Source: an uncultured Bacteroides sp. | GTDB taxonomy: Bacteria > Bacteroidota > Bacteroidia > Bacteroidales > Bacteroidaceae | Length of the DNA stretch: 13,597 nt | NCBI GenBank assembly: GCA_900557355.1 | Contig: USSR01000114.1 | Span: 1 to 13,597, forward strand | Direction: 5' to 3' | Shown here: positions 1-6,366 of the stretch, piece by piece | How the letters are laid out: the number at the start of each line of letters is the position of its first letter | Position numbering within the stretch: the stretch's first letter is position 1 | Notes under the pieces: model-generated | What the model was told of the DNA's origin: nothing | Databases searched by the model: none | The model's input: the letters and a program-made list of their open reading frames with translations, nothing else | Program-made: the position numbers and the translations under genes

Positions 1-56
1 GGCCTTTTCCCTACATTTCTACACTTTTTATACACTCTCATTGGATAATTTCTCTC

Positions 57-64
57 TAAATTTG
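57..64 (+). promoter_or_regulatory. Bacteroidetes -7 promoter element of the first module
   Basis: TAAATTTG matches the Bacteroidetes -7 consensus TAnnTTTG exactly. It lies 31 bp before the ATG at 96, giving a predicted transcript start near 71 and a leader of about 25 nt. No TTG -33 element sits 19-21 bp upstream (the nearest, at 41-43, is only 13 bp away), so the promoter may need an activator. Two CTACA words at 11-15 and 19-23 lie upstream. The second word is 38 bp before the -7 element, almost the same offset as the CTACA at 3946-3950 before the promoter of the second module (39 bp). Confidence 0.6.
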
Positions 65-95
65 CTGCCGTCGTAACAAATTAAAAGTATATCTT

Positions 96-491
96 ATGAA
101 AAAGTTATTATTTACATTTTTTGTATTAACTGTAGTATTGGGCAGTATTTCATTGCAAGCCCAAGATCGTTTTTCATTTGCCGATGATGATGAAAGGGAG
201 ATTCCCTTAGACCCGGTAGGATCTAAAGAAGGTGGTCCTATAGCTCGGAGCATCATCATCCAACCCGCCAGTGCCTATGTTAATAGTGATATAGTCACTG
301 TAGTTTTCAACAAGGATTTGCCTTCTGCAAGTATTACCATTACAAATGTTTCTACAGGAGCAGTCGTTTATTCTGAGATTTATTCCATGCCTACACTTAT
401 CACAATCAATGTAAGTGCAGAAAATTCCGGAGAATATCAGATAGAGATTGTATCAGATGAAATTCGCTTAAGCGGATACTTTACTCTTTAA
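96..491 (+). CDS. Exported DUF3244-family small protein (copy 1)
   Basis: This 131-residue protein starts with a signal peptide (MKKLL, a hydrophobic run, then LQA before Q23-D24), so it should be exported to the periplasm or beyond. The mature part has the pattern of DUF3244 proteins of Bacteroides: the word EREIPL near residue 35, an R-S-I segment near 51, then alternating beta-strand-like stretches including GAVVYSEIY and GEYQIEIVSDEI, ending in SGYFTL. A small Ig-like beta sandwich is likely, but the function of the family is not known to me. It is 39 bp upstream of the VKOR-type gene at 531, probably in the same transcript, and the pair recurs at 4023-5958. The constant pairing suggests a role beside the membrane thiol protein, such as a partner, chaperone or immunity factor; none of these is shown by the sequence. 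Confidence 0.85.
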   Translation: MKKLLFTFFVLTVVLGSISLQAQDRFSFADDDEREIPLDPVGSKEGGPIARSIIIQPASAYVNSDIVTVVFNKDLPSASITITNVSTGAVVYSEIYSMPTLITINVSAENSGEYQIEIVSDEIRLSGYFTL

Positions 492-530
492 CAAGGAACC
501 TAACCTAAACTTTAACTATAAATTCAGACT

Positions 531-2081
531 ATGCTGGGAGATGATTATGCCACCAGTGAAGTAGTCCATCACTTTTTACGGTCATTGACCGTAAAAGTGA
601 GCAGGACTACTATATGCCGTCTGCTCGACAATCCGTTGGGCAACACCATGCAAGGTATTAGTGACGCTTTAGATGCACTTCATGTAAAGAACGTAGTTTA
701 CCAACTTCAACCCCAATATCTGGAGAAGCTGCACGGCCCGTTCATTACCCAATTGGAAACAAGCCATTCTACATTCTGTCTTGTTGAAAAGATAGAACAG
801 GATCGGCTCATTATCACTACTTCCGAAGTCAGCCACATGCCCATAAGTAGAAAATTATTTATTCACCAATGGACAGGAGTTGTCCTGTTGGGTGAAACCA
901 CTCGGGAAACCATCTGTGAATCTCATTGCCTGATCAAAAATATTAATTATATGTGTCGGCAGCACAGAATACTAATTGCCGGGATCATATCTGTCCTCTT
1001 AGTTTTCTCTTCAATCTGGAGCAGAAATTATCCCCCCGGATTACCACTCTATCTCTCTGCATTAACTTGCGGTATTATCATTTCTACTATAATCCTATAC
1101 AAAGAAATGGTAGACCATCATTTTCTACACCGTTTCTGCCATATAGGTAAAGTTATAGATTGCAATGAAGTGCTCAAATCCAAAGGTGCAAGTATTGCAG
1201 GAATAGGAATTGGAGAGCTATCGTGGATGTATTTCACCACGATGTTCTTCTTCACAGCCGTCTGTCCCGAAGAGTTTCATCTTTTGGCTGCCCTGTCTGT
1301 TTTCATAGCAATTGCATTTACGCTATACTCTATTATATATCAGATATTCTTTATTCATAAAGCCTGTCTATTTTGTATGCTCACCACCTTCTCGGTCTGG
1401 CTGACAGCAGCATCGCTTTATATCATACGGAATAACTTTGAATGGAGATTTTCCATCCGGATTCTCTTTTCTATGATTGCAGTCAGCGTTATCTGCCTGA
1501 TATTCTGGATACAGGCAAAAGCACTTGTTTCTTCAGACAAGGAGAAGCGTTTCATGAAGGTCAAATTATCCGGTCTACTCAATCCAATCACTTTCCAGAA
1601 GCTACTGGCGTTAAAGCCTAAAGTCAGAACGATGATCCATCCTGATATAGCTTTACACAATTCTGCCGATCATACAAAAGACAGACTGATGGTAGTTGTG
1701 AATCCCAACTGCAAGGCATGCGCCAAAGTTCACCACCACATTCGGGAGATCTCAGCGGATATATCCATCTCATTAGTCATATACACCAATGATCGTCTGG
1801 GAGCACATATTGCACAGACAATTCTCTCCGCCTATCTCTCCGAAGGTTGGGAAAAGGCTACTTATTTACTGGAGGAATGGTTCGAGATTCAGGAAATACC
1901 GGGTGTAGAGAAATACTACATCAATGACGTTGCACAGCTACTTTGGAGACAGCAACAAGAATATTGTGAGCGAAATAATATCAGTCATACACCAGCGGTT
2001 ATTGTCAACGGACACTATATGCCAAGCGTTTATCAATTGGCCGAATTGAAGTATTTATTAATATCCTCGGATAACAGATAA
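531..2081 (+). CDS. C39-like / VKOR / thioredoxin fusion membrane protein (copy 1)
   Basis: This 516-residue protein appears to have three parts. Residues 1-121 resemble a C39 peptidase domain (ISDALDALHVKN, PFI, then FIHQWTGVVLLGE), but the catalytic Cys and His positions are not conserved, so it should bind rather than cut. Residues about 145-330 hold several membrane helices with the VKOR pattern: loop cysteines C203 and C211 (CHIGKVIDC) and the active-site pair C279-x-x-C282 (CLFC). Residues about 385-510 look like a thioredoxin/DsbA-type domain with CKAC (C394, C397) and a probable cis-proline in TPAV (P488). VKOR homologues pass electrons from a thioredoxin partner to quinone and so drive disulfide formation; here the partner is fused. 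It follows the DUF3244 gene by 39 bp. A paralogue lies at 4432. The natural substrate is inferred to be a cysteine-containing exported peptide. Confidence 0.87.
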   Translation: MLGDDYATSEVVHHFLRSLTVKVSRTTICRLLDNPLGNTMQGISDALDALHVKNVVYQLQPQYLEKLHGPFITQLETSHSTFCLVEKIEQDRLIITTSEVSHMPISRKLFIHQWTGVVLLGETTRETICESHCLIKNINYMCRQHRILIAGIISVLLVFSSIWSRNYPPGLPLYLSALTCGIIISTIILYKEMVDHHFLHRFCHIGKVIDCNEVLKSKGASIAGIGIGELSWMYFTTMFFFTAVCPEEFHLLAALSVFIAIAFTLYSIIYQIFFIHKACLFCMLTTFSVWLTAASLYIIRNNFEWRFSIRILFSMIAVSVICLIFWIQAKALVSSDKEKRFMKVKLSGLLNPITFQKLLALKPKVRTMIHPDIALHNSADHTKDRLMVVVNPNCKACAKVHHHIREISADISISLVIYTNDRLGAHIAQTILSAYLSEGWEKATYLLEEWFEIQEIPGVEKYYINDVAQLLWRQQQEYCERNNISHTPAVIVNGHYMPSVYQLAELKYLLISSDNR

Positions 2082-2111
2082 GAAGCAAATAGAAGCTTTA
2101 TAAAGAAAGTA

Positions 2112-2217
2112 TTCTCCCTTTATAGAGAATCTTTTCTCAATACGGTGAGAGTTTCTTCTCAATACGATGAGAATAAACTCTTAATTATGTGAGAAAAGAT
2201 TCTCAACGTGTTGAGAA
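2112..2217. repeat. Five tandem dyads TTCTCA-N6-TGAGAA, 22-bp period
   Basis: Five 18-bp inverted repeats start at 2112, 2134, 2156, 2178 and 2200, an exact 22-bp period. The half-sites are TTCTCC/AGAGAA, TTCTCA/TGAGAG, TTCTCA/TGAGAA, CTCTTA/TGAGAA and TTCTCA/TGAGAA. The central six bases and the four-base spacers differ from unit to unit, so symmetry and spacing are kept rather than a copied unit. This fits a row of protein-binding sites on roughly one DNA face. It sits between the VKOR gene stop (2081) and the regulator promoter (2257-2287). A related half-site TTCTCA (2267-2272), inside the palindrome TCTC-AAAA-GAGA (2268-2279), lies in the promoter spacer. Alternatively the repeats could act as RNA hairpins in a read-through transcript. 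The binding protein is unknown. Confidence 0.75.
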
Positions 2218-2256
2218 AGATAAGAAGAAAGAGAACTCAAAAAACATACAGTTGCC

Positions 2257-2287
2257 TTGGTAATATTTCTCAAAAGAGATACCTTTG
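2257..2287 (+). promoter_or_regulatory. Promoter of the TPR/HTH regulator
   Basis: TTG at 2257-2259, a 20-bp spacer and TACCTTTG at 2280-2287 match the Bacteroidetes promoter pattern (TTG, about 19-20 bp, TAnnTTTG). Transcription would begin near 2294, about 20 nt before ATG 2315. This settles the start of the regulator, because the longer in-frame TTG start at 2285 lies inside the -7 element and would not be transcribed. The spacer holds the 12-bp palindrome TCTCAAAAGAGA, a possible operator that a repressor could use to block RNA polymerase. Confidence 0.75.
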
Positions 2288-2314
2288 TATACTACTAACC
2301 AAATACTCATCAAA

Positions 2315-3889
2315 ATGAAGCAGGGCATTTATGTTACAATATGGCTAATAAGTTTTCTTTTACTAAACTCATGTACACGACAGCACAATCACAATATACT
2401 GTTAGTACAAGCAGATTCGTTAATGGAAGAATATCCAGACAGTGCATTGCATATTCTGGAAAGCATAGAATCTCAACAACTGACAGTACACGCGGATCGC
2501 GCTTACTATGCTCTGCTACTGACACAAGCCAGAGACAAAAACTACATTGTACAAACAGATGATTCACTGATACGGACGGCTGTGCAGTATTATGATTCTA
2601 TTGGAGATGTACAGATGCAGGCGAAAGCGTATTACCATTGGGGAGGAGTTTTAAGGGATCAAAGGAACTATTCTCATGCACTAAACCTATATGTAAATGC
2701 AAGCTATTATGCTAAGAACAGTGAAAGGTCAAAACTATTATCATTGATATATAATAATATTGGCAACATTTACTATCAAGAAAACCATTATAACAATGCG
2801 GATTCCATATATCAGTTGATGCAGCAGCAAGCGACCTTGCAGAAAGACACAATCAACTTGGTTGAAGCCTTATCCAAACGCGGAAGTATAAATATAGAAA
2901 AAGGAAAAGCACGCTTGGCCGTATCCACATCATTACTATTACAAGCCTCAGAACTTACAAAATACTTTCCCAACAATATGCTGAAAGCCAATATTGCATC
3001 TTCCTTAAGTGCTTTGTATAGTAGAATGCAGAAAGGTAAAGAGGCTATAAAATACGCCAAAGAAAATTTCACCCACTTAACTGACACTACATTATATGCC
3101 AAAGGATATCTTCTATTAGGAGACGCCTACTATAAAGCCCAACTATATGATTCTGCCCGGTTCTATTTCAATAAAGCCTTGCATACCCAAGAATACACCA
3201 CCAAAGCCAGTGCTTATATGCGCCTTGCTGATATTGCAAAAAAGTCAAATAAATTAGAAGAATCACTGGAATTGGAAAGGCTTTACTCCTCCTATCAAGA
3301 TAGTGCACACAATCAGAATCTCTATATATTGTCGACAAATGCGTTTTATCCTCCTACTCCACCCCAATATAAATCTGATTTTCCCGTAAAAAGATGGATA
3401 TTATATATCAGTATAGGCATACTTATAGTAGGGAGCTACCTATTTATAAGACAATATAAATGCAAGAAAGTATCATCAGAAAAAGATAGTATAAGAACAA
3501 TGGAAATAGATATAGAAAAAGTAAAAGGTCAATTACAGGAAACTGCTTTTTATAAGAAAGCACAAAGCATATTGAATCATCAAAATGATATTAATGCAAA
3601 GGCAACAGAAAAACCGGAATTAACAAACGATGACCAAAAGTCATTAATAAAGGAGATTAATTGTTTGATTCCCGAATATACTTCACACCTGAAAAAGAAC
3701 TTTCCATTACTGACCGATAAAGACATTTTCTTTTGTTGCATTCACTTGTCAGGCTTTTCCATACAGGAACTTGGAGTCATTTTGAGCAGAACCCCTAATA
3801 GCATATATAAAAGACGGAGTAGCATTCTTGAAAAGAAAATGCAACTTGACAAAAATGATAATTTCATCAAAGCTATCACTTCTATCTGA
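2315..3889 (+). CDS. Membrane-anchored TPR regulator with C-terminal HTH
   Basis: With the ATG at 2315 the protein has 524 residues. It begins with a lipoprotein-like signal (hydrophobic residues 5-17, LLNSC with C20). Residues about 30-335 are helical, tyrosine- and alanine-rich TPR-type repeats, e.g. AKAYYHWGGVLRDQRNYSHA and YLLLGDAYYKAQLYDSARFY. One membrane helix spans about 361-378 and is followed by a basic, coiled-coil-like stretch. The C-terminal 60 residues (LTDKDIFFCCIHLSGFS, then IQELGVILSRTPNSIYKRR) look like a LuxR/sigma-4-type helix-turn-helix that Bacteroidetes TPR regulators carry. Topology therefore suggests an external TPR sensor and a cytoplasmic DNA-binding end. It lies between the two DUF3244/VKOR modules, each with its own promoter region, and is their most likely regulator. 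The target sites are inferred, not proven. Confidence 0.85.
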   Translation: MKQGIYVTIWLISFLLLNSCTRQHNHNILLVQADSLMEEYPDSALHILESIESQQLTVHADRAYYALLLTQARDKNYIVQTDDSLIRTAVQYYDSIGDVQMQAKAYYHWGGVLRDQRNYSHALNLYVNASYYAKNSERSKLLSLIYNNIGNIYYQENHYNNADSIYQLMQQQATLQKDTINLVEALSKRGSINIEKGKARLAVSTSLLLQASELTKYFPNNMLKANIASSLSALYSRMQKGKEAIKYAKENFTHLTDTTLYAKGYLLLGDAYYKAQLYDSARFYFNKALHTQEYTTKASAYMRLADIAKKSNKLEESLELERLYSSYQDSAHNQNLYILSTNAFYPPTPPQYKSDFPVKRWILYISIGILIVGSYLFIRQYKCKKVSSEKDSIRTMEIDIEKVKGQLQETAFYKKAQSILNHQNDINAKATEKPELTNDDQKSLIKEINCLIPEYTSHLKKNFPLLTDKDIFFCCIHLSGFSIQELGVILSRTPNSIYKRRSSILEKKMQLDKNDNFIKAITSI

Positions 3890-3903
3890 AAAGAGACCTC
3901 ACA

Positions 3904-3950
3904 TTACACAGAAACTACATCTGAGAAAGCAAAACTACACAAAAACTACA
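3904..3950 (+). promoter_or_regulatory. Direct repeat YTACACARAAACTACA upstream of second module
   Basis: Two 16-bp copies, TTACACAGAAACTACA (3904-3919) and CTACACAAAAACTACA (3935-3950), agree at 14 of 16 positions and start 31 bp apart, about three helical turns. Inside each, the TACA words are 11 bp apart, one helical turn. The second copy ends 11 bp before the TTG of the promoter at 3962. The position and phasing fit binding sites for an activator, possibly the TPR/HTH protein encoded just upstream. CTACA words also occur at 11-15 and 19-23 before the first module, but with 8-bp spacing. Confidence 0.5.
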
Positions 3951-3961
3951 CACCTTTAGAG

Positions 3962-3992
3962 TTGTTTTTATGAATAACAATCTCTTAATTTG
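3962..3992 (+). promoter_or_regulatory. Promoter of the second module
   Basis: TTG at 3962-3964, a 20-bp spacer, then TTAATTTG at 3985-3992, which matches TAnnTTTG in all but the second base. Predicted start of transcription is near 3999, about 24 nt before ATG 4023. The segment ATCTCTTAATTTGC resembles TCTCTCTAAATTTGC before the first module, so the two DUF3244 promoters look related. Confidence 0.55.
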
Positions 3993-4022
3993 CACACATA
4001 ACATAATCAAAAAAATAATTTT

Positions 4023-4412
4023 ATGAAAACACTTTTGATCATATTAATCACTGCATTTATTAGTGTTTGCTCCATTCAAGCACAGGAAAAAGGAAGTATG
4101 GTGGAATATAACAATACAGAAAGAGAAATTCCACTAAAGAATTTACAACCGAACAAACCTATAAGTAGAAGTCTTATTCCACAAATTGCGTATGCTTACC
4201 TATACAATAAGGTAGTAACCGTATCTTTTGAAGAAGCGATGCTAACCGTCACTATCAAGATTATTAAAGAAGCTACTGGTGAAATTGTTTATTCGCAAGA
4301 GTACATGAATCCAACGGTAATCTCTGTCGATCTAACAGGGCAGGATTCAGAAACATACTCTATAGAAGTTGTTTCAGATACTATTTCTTTAGAAGGCGAA
4401 TTTATGCTTTAA
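4023..4412 (+). CDS. Exported DUF3244-family small protein (copy 2)
   Basis: This 129-residue protein is a diverged paralogue of the one at 96-491. It has a signal peptide (MKTLLIILITAF, cleavage likely after IQA near residue 20). The mature chain repeats the family landmarks in the same order: TEREIPL, SRSL, a VVTVSF strand, TGEIVYSQEY, and a final strand pair SIEVVSDTISLEGEFML. There are no cysteines in the mature part, so it is not an obvious disulfide substrate. It lies 19 bp upstream of the VKOR-type gene at 4432, with its own promoter and repeat element upstream. Function is unknown; keeping a separate DUF3244 copy with each VKOR copy suggests the two products work together. Confidence 0.85.
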   Translation: MKTLLIILITAFISVCSIQAQEKGSMVEYNNTEREIPLKNLQPNKPISRSLIPQIAYAYLYNKVVTVSFEEAMLTVTIKIIKEATGEIVYSQEYMNPTVISVDLTGQDSETYSIEVVSDTISLEGEFML

Positions 4413-4431
4413 AATTTAAGAAAGGGATATC

Positions 4432-5958
4432 ATGTCAGGAGTTGATAACACTAGTGAAGTGTTCTATCACTATTTACGCGCATTACATGTAAAAGTGAGT
4501 AAGATGACCGTACACCGTTTGCTCGACAATCCGTTGGGCAACAGTATGCGAGGCATCAGTGACGCGCTGGACTCACTCCACATCAACAATGCGGTATATC
4601 AACTTCCAACAGAGTATTTCGATAAGTTAGAAAGTCCATTTATCGCTGTAACCAGTGATAATGATTCTCCTTTTTGCTTGGTTGAGGAGATCGAAGAAGC
4701 ATATATCACTATTACTATACCTCATTACCAACACATGAGAGTAAGCAAACAACAATTCTTACAAAAGTGGACAGGTGGTGTATTAGTCAGCGAAGTAACA
4801 GAGAGAACCAGTCAGGAAAAGAACTGTTGGCTGAAAAATGCAGTCGACTGGATTCAGCGATATCAACTACTATTAGCTGCCACCGCTACTATCCTGCTTA
4901 TATTGTGTAGTGCAAGTAGTAGCTACTCAACGGGAATGGTAGTCTACTTATTTACGTTATGTATAGGAATTCTCGTATCTTCCGCGATTCTCTATAAAGA
5001 AACTGTCAATAGTAAGTTCTTGCACCACTTCTGCCACATAGGCAAAGTTATTGATTGCAATGAAGTATTACATTCTAAAGGTTCACATATTATAGGGATA
5101 GGATTAGGAGAATTATCATTATTCTACTTCAGCACTTTATTGCTATTTACCCTTATCCGCCCATACGACTTTTACTACATCAGTTTAATATGTAATATTA
5201 CCGCAATAGGATTTACTATCTTCTCCGTAATCTATCAGATCTTTATAATCCGTAAAGGATGCATGCTCTGTATGGTTATAAACTTGATAGTATGGAGTAA
5301 CTGCCTTATTTTATATTTAATAAAAGATCAATATAATCAGGTACTTTCTATACAAACAGTATTTCTCATTATTACTATAAGCTGCATTTATTTAATAATT
5401 TGGATACAACTAAAGAAATTGCTGAGCTATAATGAAGAAAGAAAGCAGCTCAAGACTCATTTCTCAGGCTTACTAAGCCCTCAAATATTTCAAGCCATTT
5501 TAGCCCAAGAGCCCCAAATTAGAGAAATGCCGAAACATGACATTACTTTACACAATGATGTAACAGGTGAGAATCAATTACTATTTGTCACTAACCCTAA
5601 TTGCAAGAACTGCGCAAAGACACTTTTACAAGTTCAAAAAATTGCTGATGAACAGCCTATATCTTTAGTGCTATTGACTTTCCCGGGAGATGACACGGGG
5701 AAACAAGTTGCACTAATAATAATCTCAATCTATCTTACAGAAGGTTGGAAAAAGGCCATGGATTCATTATTAAAATGGCACAAAAACCACCACATAGAAA
5801 ACCCTAATCGTATAACGAATAAATCGAAGGAAATATGGAAACAACAACAGTTATATTGCTTACAACAACAAATAAATGAAACGCCCACTATAATTGCAAA
5901 TAAACATTACTTACCATACATATATCAGATAGAAAATCTAAAGTATGTATTAACATAA
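4432..5958 (+). CDS. C39-like / VKOR / thioredoxin fusion membrane protein (copy 2)
   Basis: This 508-residue paralogue of the 531-2081 product has the same three-part layout. Residues 1-121 form a degenerate C39-like domain (LLDNPLGNSMRGISDALDSL, PFI, FLQKWTGGVLVSE) without a recognisable catalytic triad. The VKOR-like membrane part carries loop cysteines C201 and C209 and the pair C277-x-x-C280 (CMLC). The C-terminal thioredoxin-like domain has CKNC (C391, C394) and a probable cis-proline in TPTI (P485). All redox cysteines are kept, so both copies should be active. AAAGGG at 4421-4426, just before the ATG, is purine-rich. It is the copy nearest the cysteine-rich peptide gene (74 bp to the ATG at 6033) and the likeliest to serve it. 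Confidence 0.87.
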   Translation: MSGVDNTSEVFYHYLRALHVKVSKMTVHRLLDNPLGNSMRGISDALDSLHINNAVYQLPTEYFDKLESPFIAVTSDNDSPFCLVEEIEEAYITITIPHYQHMRVSKQQFLQKWTGGVLVSEVTERTSQEKNCWLKNAVDWIQRYQLLLAATATILLILCSASSSYSTGMVVYLFTLCIGILVSSAILYKETVNSKFLHHFCHIGKVIDCNEVLHSKGSHIIGIGLGELSLFYFSTLLLFTLIRPYDFYYISLICNITAIGFTIFSVIYQIFIIRKGCMLCMVINLIVWSNCLILYLIKDQYNQVLSIQTVFLIITISCIYLIIWIQLKKLLSYNEERKQLKTHFSGLLSPQIFQAILAQEPQIREMPKHDITLHNDVTGENQLLFVTNPNCKNCAKTLLQVQKIADEQPISLVLLTFPGDDTGKQVALIIISIYLTEGWKKAMDSLLKWHKNHHIENPNRITNKSKEIWKQQQLYCLQQQINETPTIIANKHYLPYIYQIENLKYVLT

Positions 5959-5961
5959 AGA

Positions 5962-5982
5962 TATTGTTCTCGAGACACAATA
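5962..5982 (+). repeat. 21-bp dyad between VKOR copy 2 and the peptide gene
   Basis: TATTGT (5962-5967) and ACAATA (5977-5982) are perfect reverse complements around the palindrome TCTCGAGA (5968-5975), with one unpaired C at 5976. It could be a small hairpin or an operator. No T-run follows, so it is not a standard terminator. No convincing TAnnTTTG promoter was found between it and the peptide gene, which suggests the peptide is read from the upstream transcript. Confidence 0.45.
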
Positions 5983-6032
5983 GCCGATAAGAGTGACGGT
6001 TGCAAAATATCACTCAAGTTATTTCACTTAAA

Positions 6033-6242
6033 ATGCTAAATGATATGAAAGAAGAATTTCTAAAATTTCAATTACGCAAAGTGGCTATGAATGGACTCCG
6101 AGGAGGAGGAGCCGGACATGTAGAAAACTGTCATTGCGCAGGTGGTTCAACATTTACCATAATAGTAAATGAGACAGTAAATGTTGCAAATGTAATGGCC
6201 AAAAGATGTAATGGCGGCGACTGGGCTTGTAGCAAGCAGTAG
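6033..6242 (+). CDS. Double-glycine leader peptide precursor with four-cysteine core
   Basis: From ATG 6033 the product has 69 residues; from ATG 6045, 65; a TTG at 6000 would add 11 residues and is less likely. The N-terminal part KEEFLKFQLRKVAMNGLRGG has the form of a Bacteroidales Gly-Gly leader (amphipathic, hydrophobic residues before GG), so a C39 protease should cut after the GG. A third G follows, leaving the exact site open. The predicted core of about 44 residues is glycine- and asparagine-rich with cysteines in CHC, RC and WAC, a central hydrophobic stretch FTIIVNETVNVANVM and an end of ACSKQ. Four cysteines could form two disulfides. It sits between a VKOR/thioredoxin gene and the C39 ABC exporter. 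It is probably a bacteriocin-like or signalling peptide; activity is inferred. It resembles no peptide I can name. Confidence 0.75.
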   Translation: MLNDMKEEFLKFQLRKVAMNGLRGGGAGHVENCHCAGGSTFTIIVNETVNVANVMAKRCNGGDWACSKQ

Positions 6243-6264
6243 ACGATCCTAAGTAAAAACTCTT

Positions 6265-6354
6265 AAAGAGAGTGTGCCAAAAGTTACACAGTATGTAGAT
6301 AAACAATTATTTGTTTGTGATATACTAAATAACTTCTGGCACATCCCCCTTTTT
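6265..6354 (+). terminator. Long imperfect hairpin with T-run between peptide and export genes
   Basis: GTGTGCCAAAAGTTA (6272-6286) pairs with TAACTTCTGGCACAT (6330-6344), with one mismatch and one G-T pair. Inside, AGTAT/ATACT (6290-6294 with 6322-6326) and AAACAA/TTGTTT (6301-6306 with 6311-6316) extend the fold. Five C and five T (6345-6354) follow. A partial terminator here would let the peptide be made in excess over the transporter, as in many bacteriocin operons. The arms could equally be the remains of a small inverted-repeat element; a decayed extension (AAAGAGAG against CCCCCTTT) surrounds them. The hairpin also makes the GTG at 6274 an unlikely start for the next gene. Confidence 0.5.
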
Positions 6355-6366
6355 AAACAGATAATT

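Noticed and set aside
2112..2217. CRISPR array
   Set aside because: The period is 22 bp with 4-bp spacers and symmetric 18-bp units; there are no spacer-sized unique segments and no cas genes.
2285..2314. Upstream TTG start for the TPR regulator, adding ten residues
   Set aside because: The TTG is part of the -7 element TACCTTTG; the ATG at 2315 gives a proper lipoprotein signal.
6274..6366. GTG start for the TlpA-like protein, adding 31 residues
   Set aside because: It lies inside the long hairpin and would place a non-signal segment ahead of a clear signal peptide at ATG 6367.
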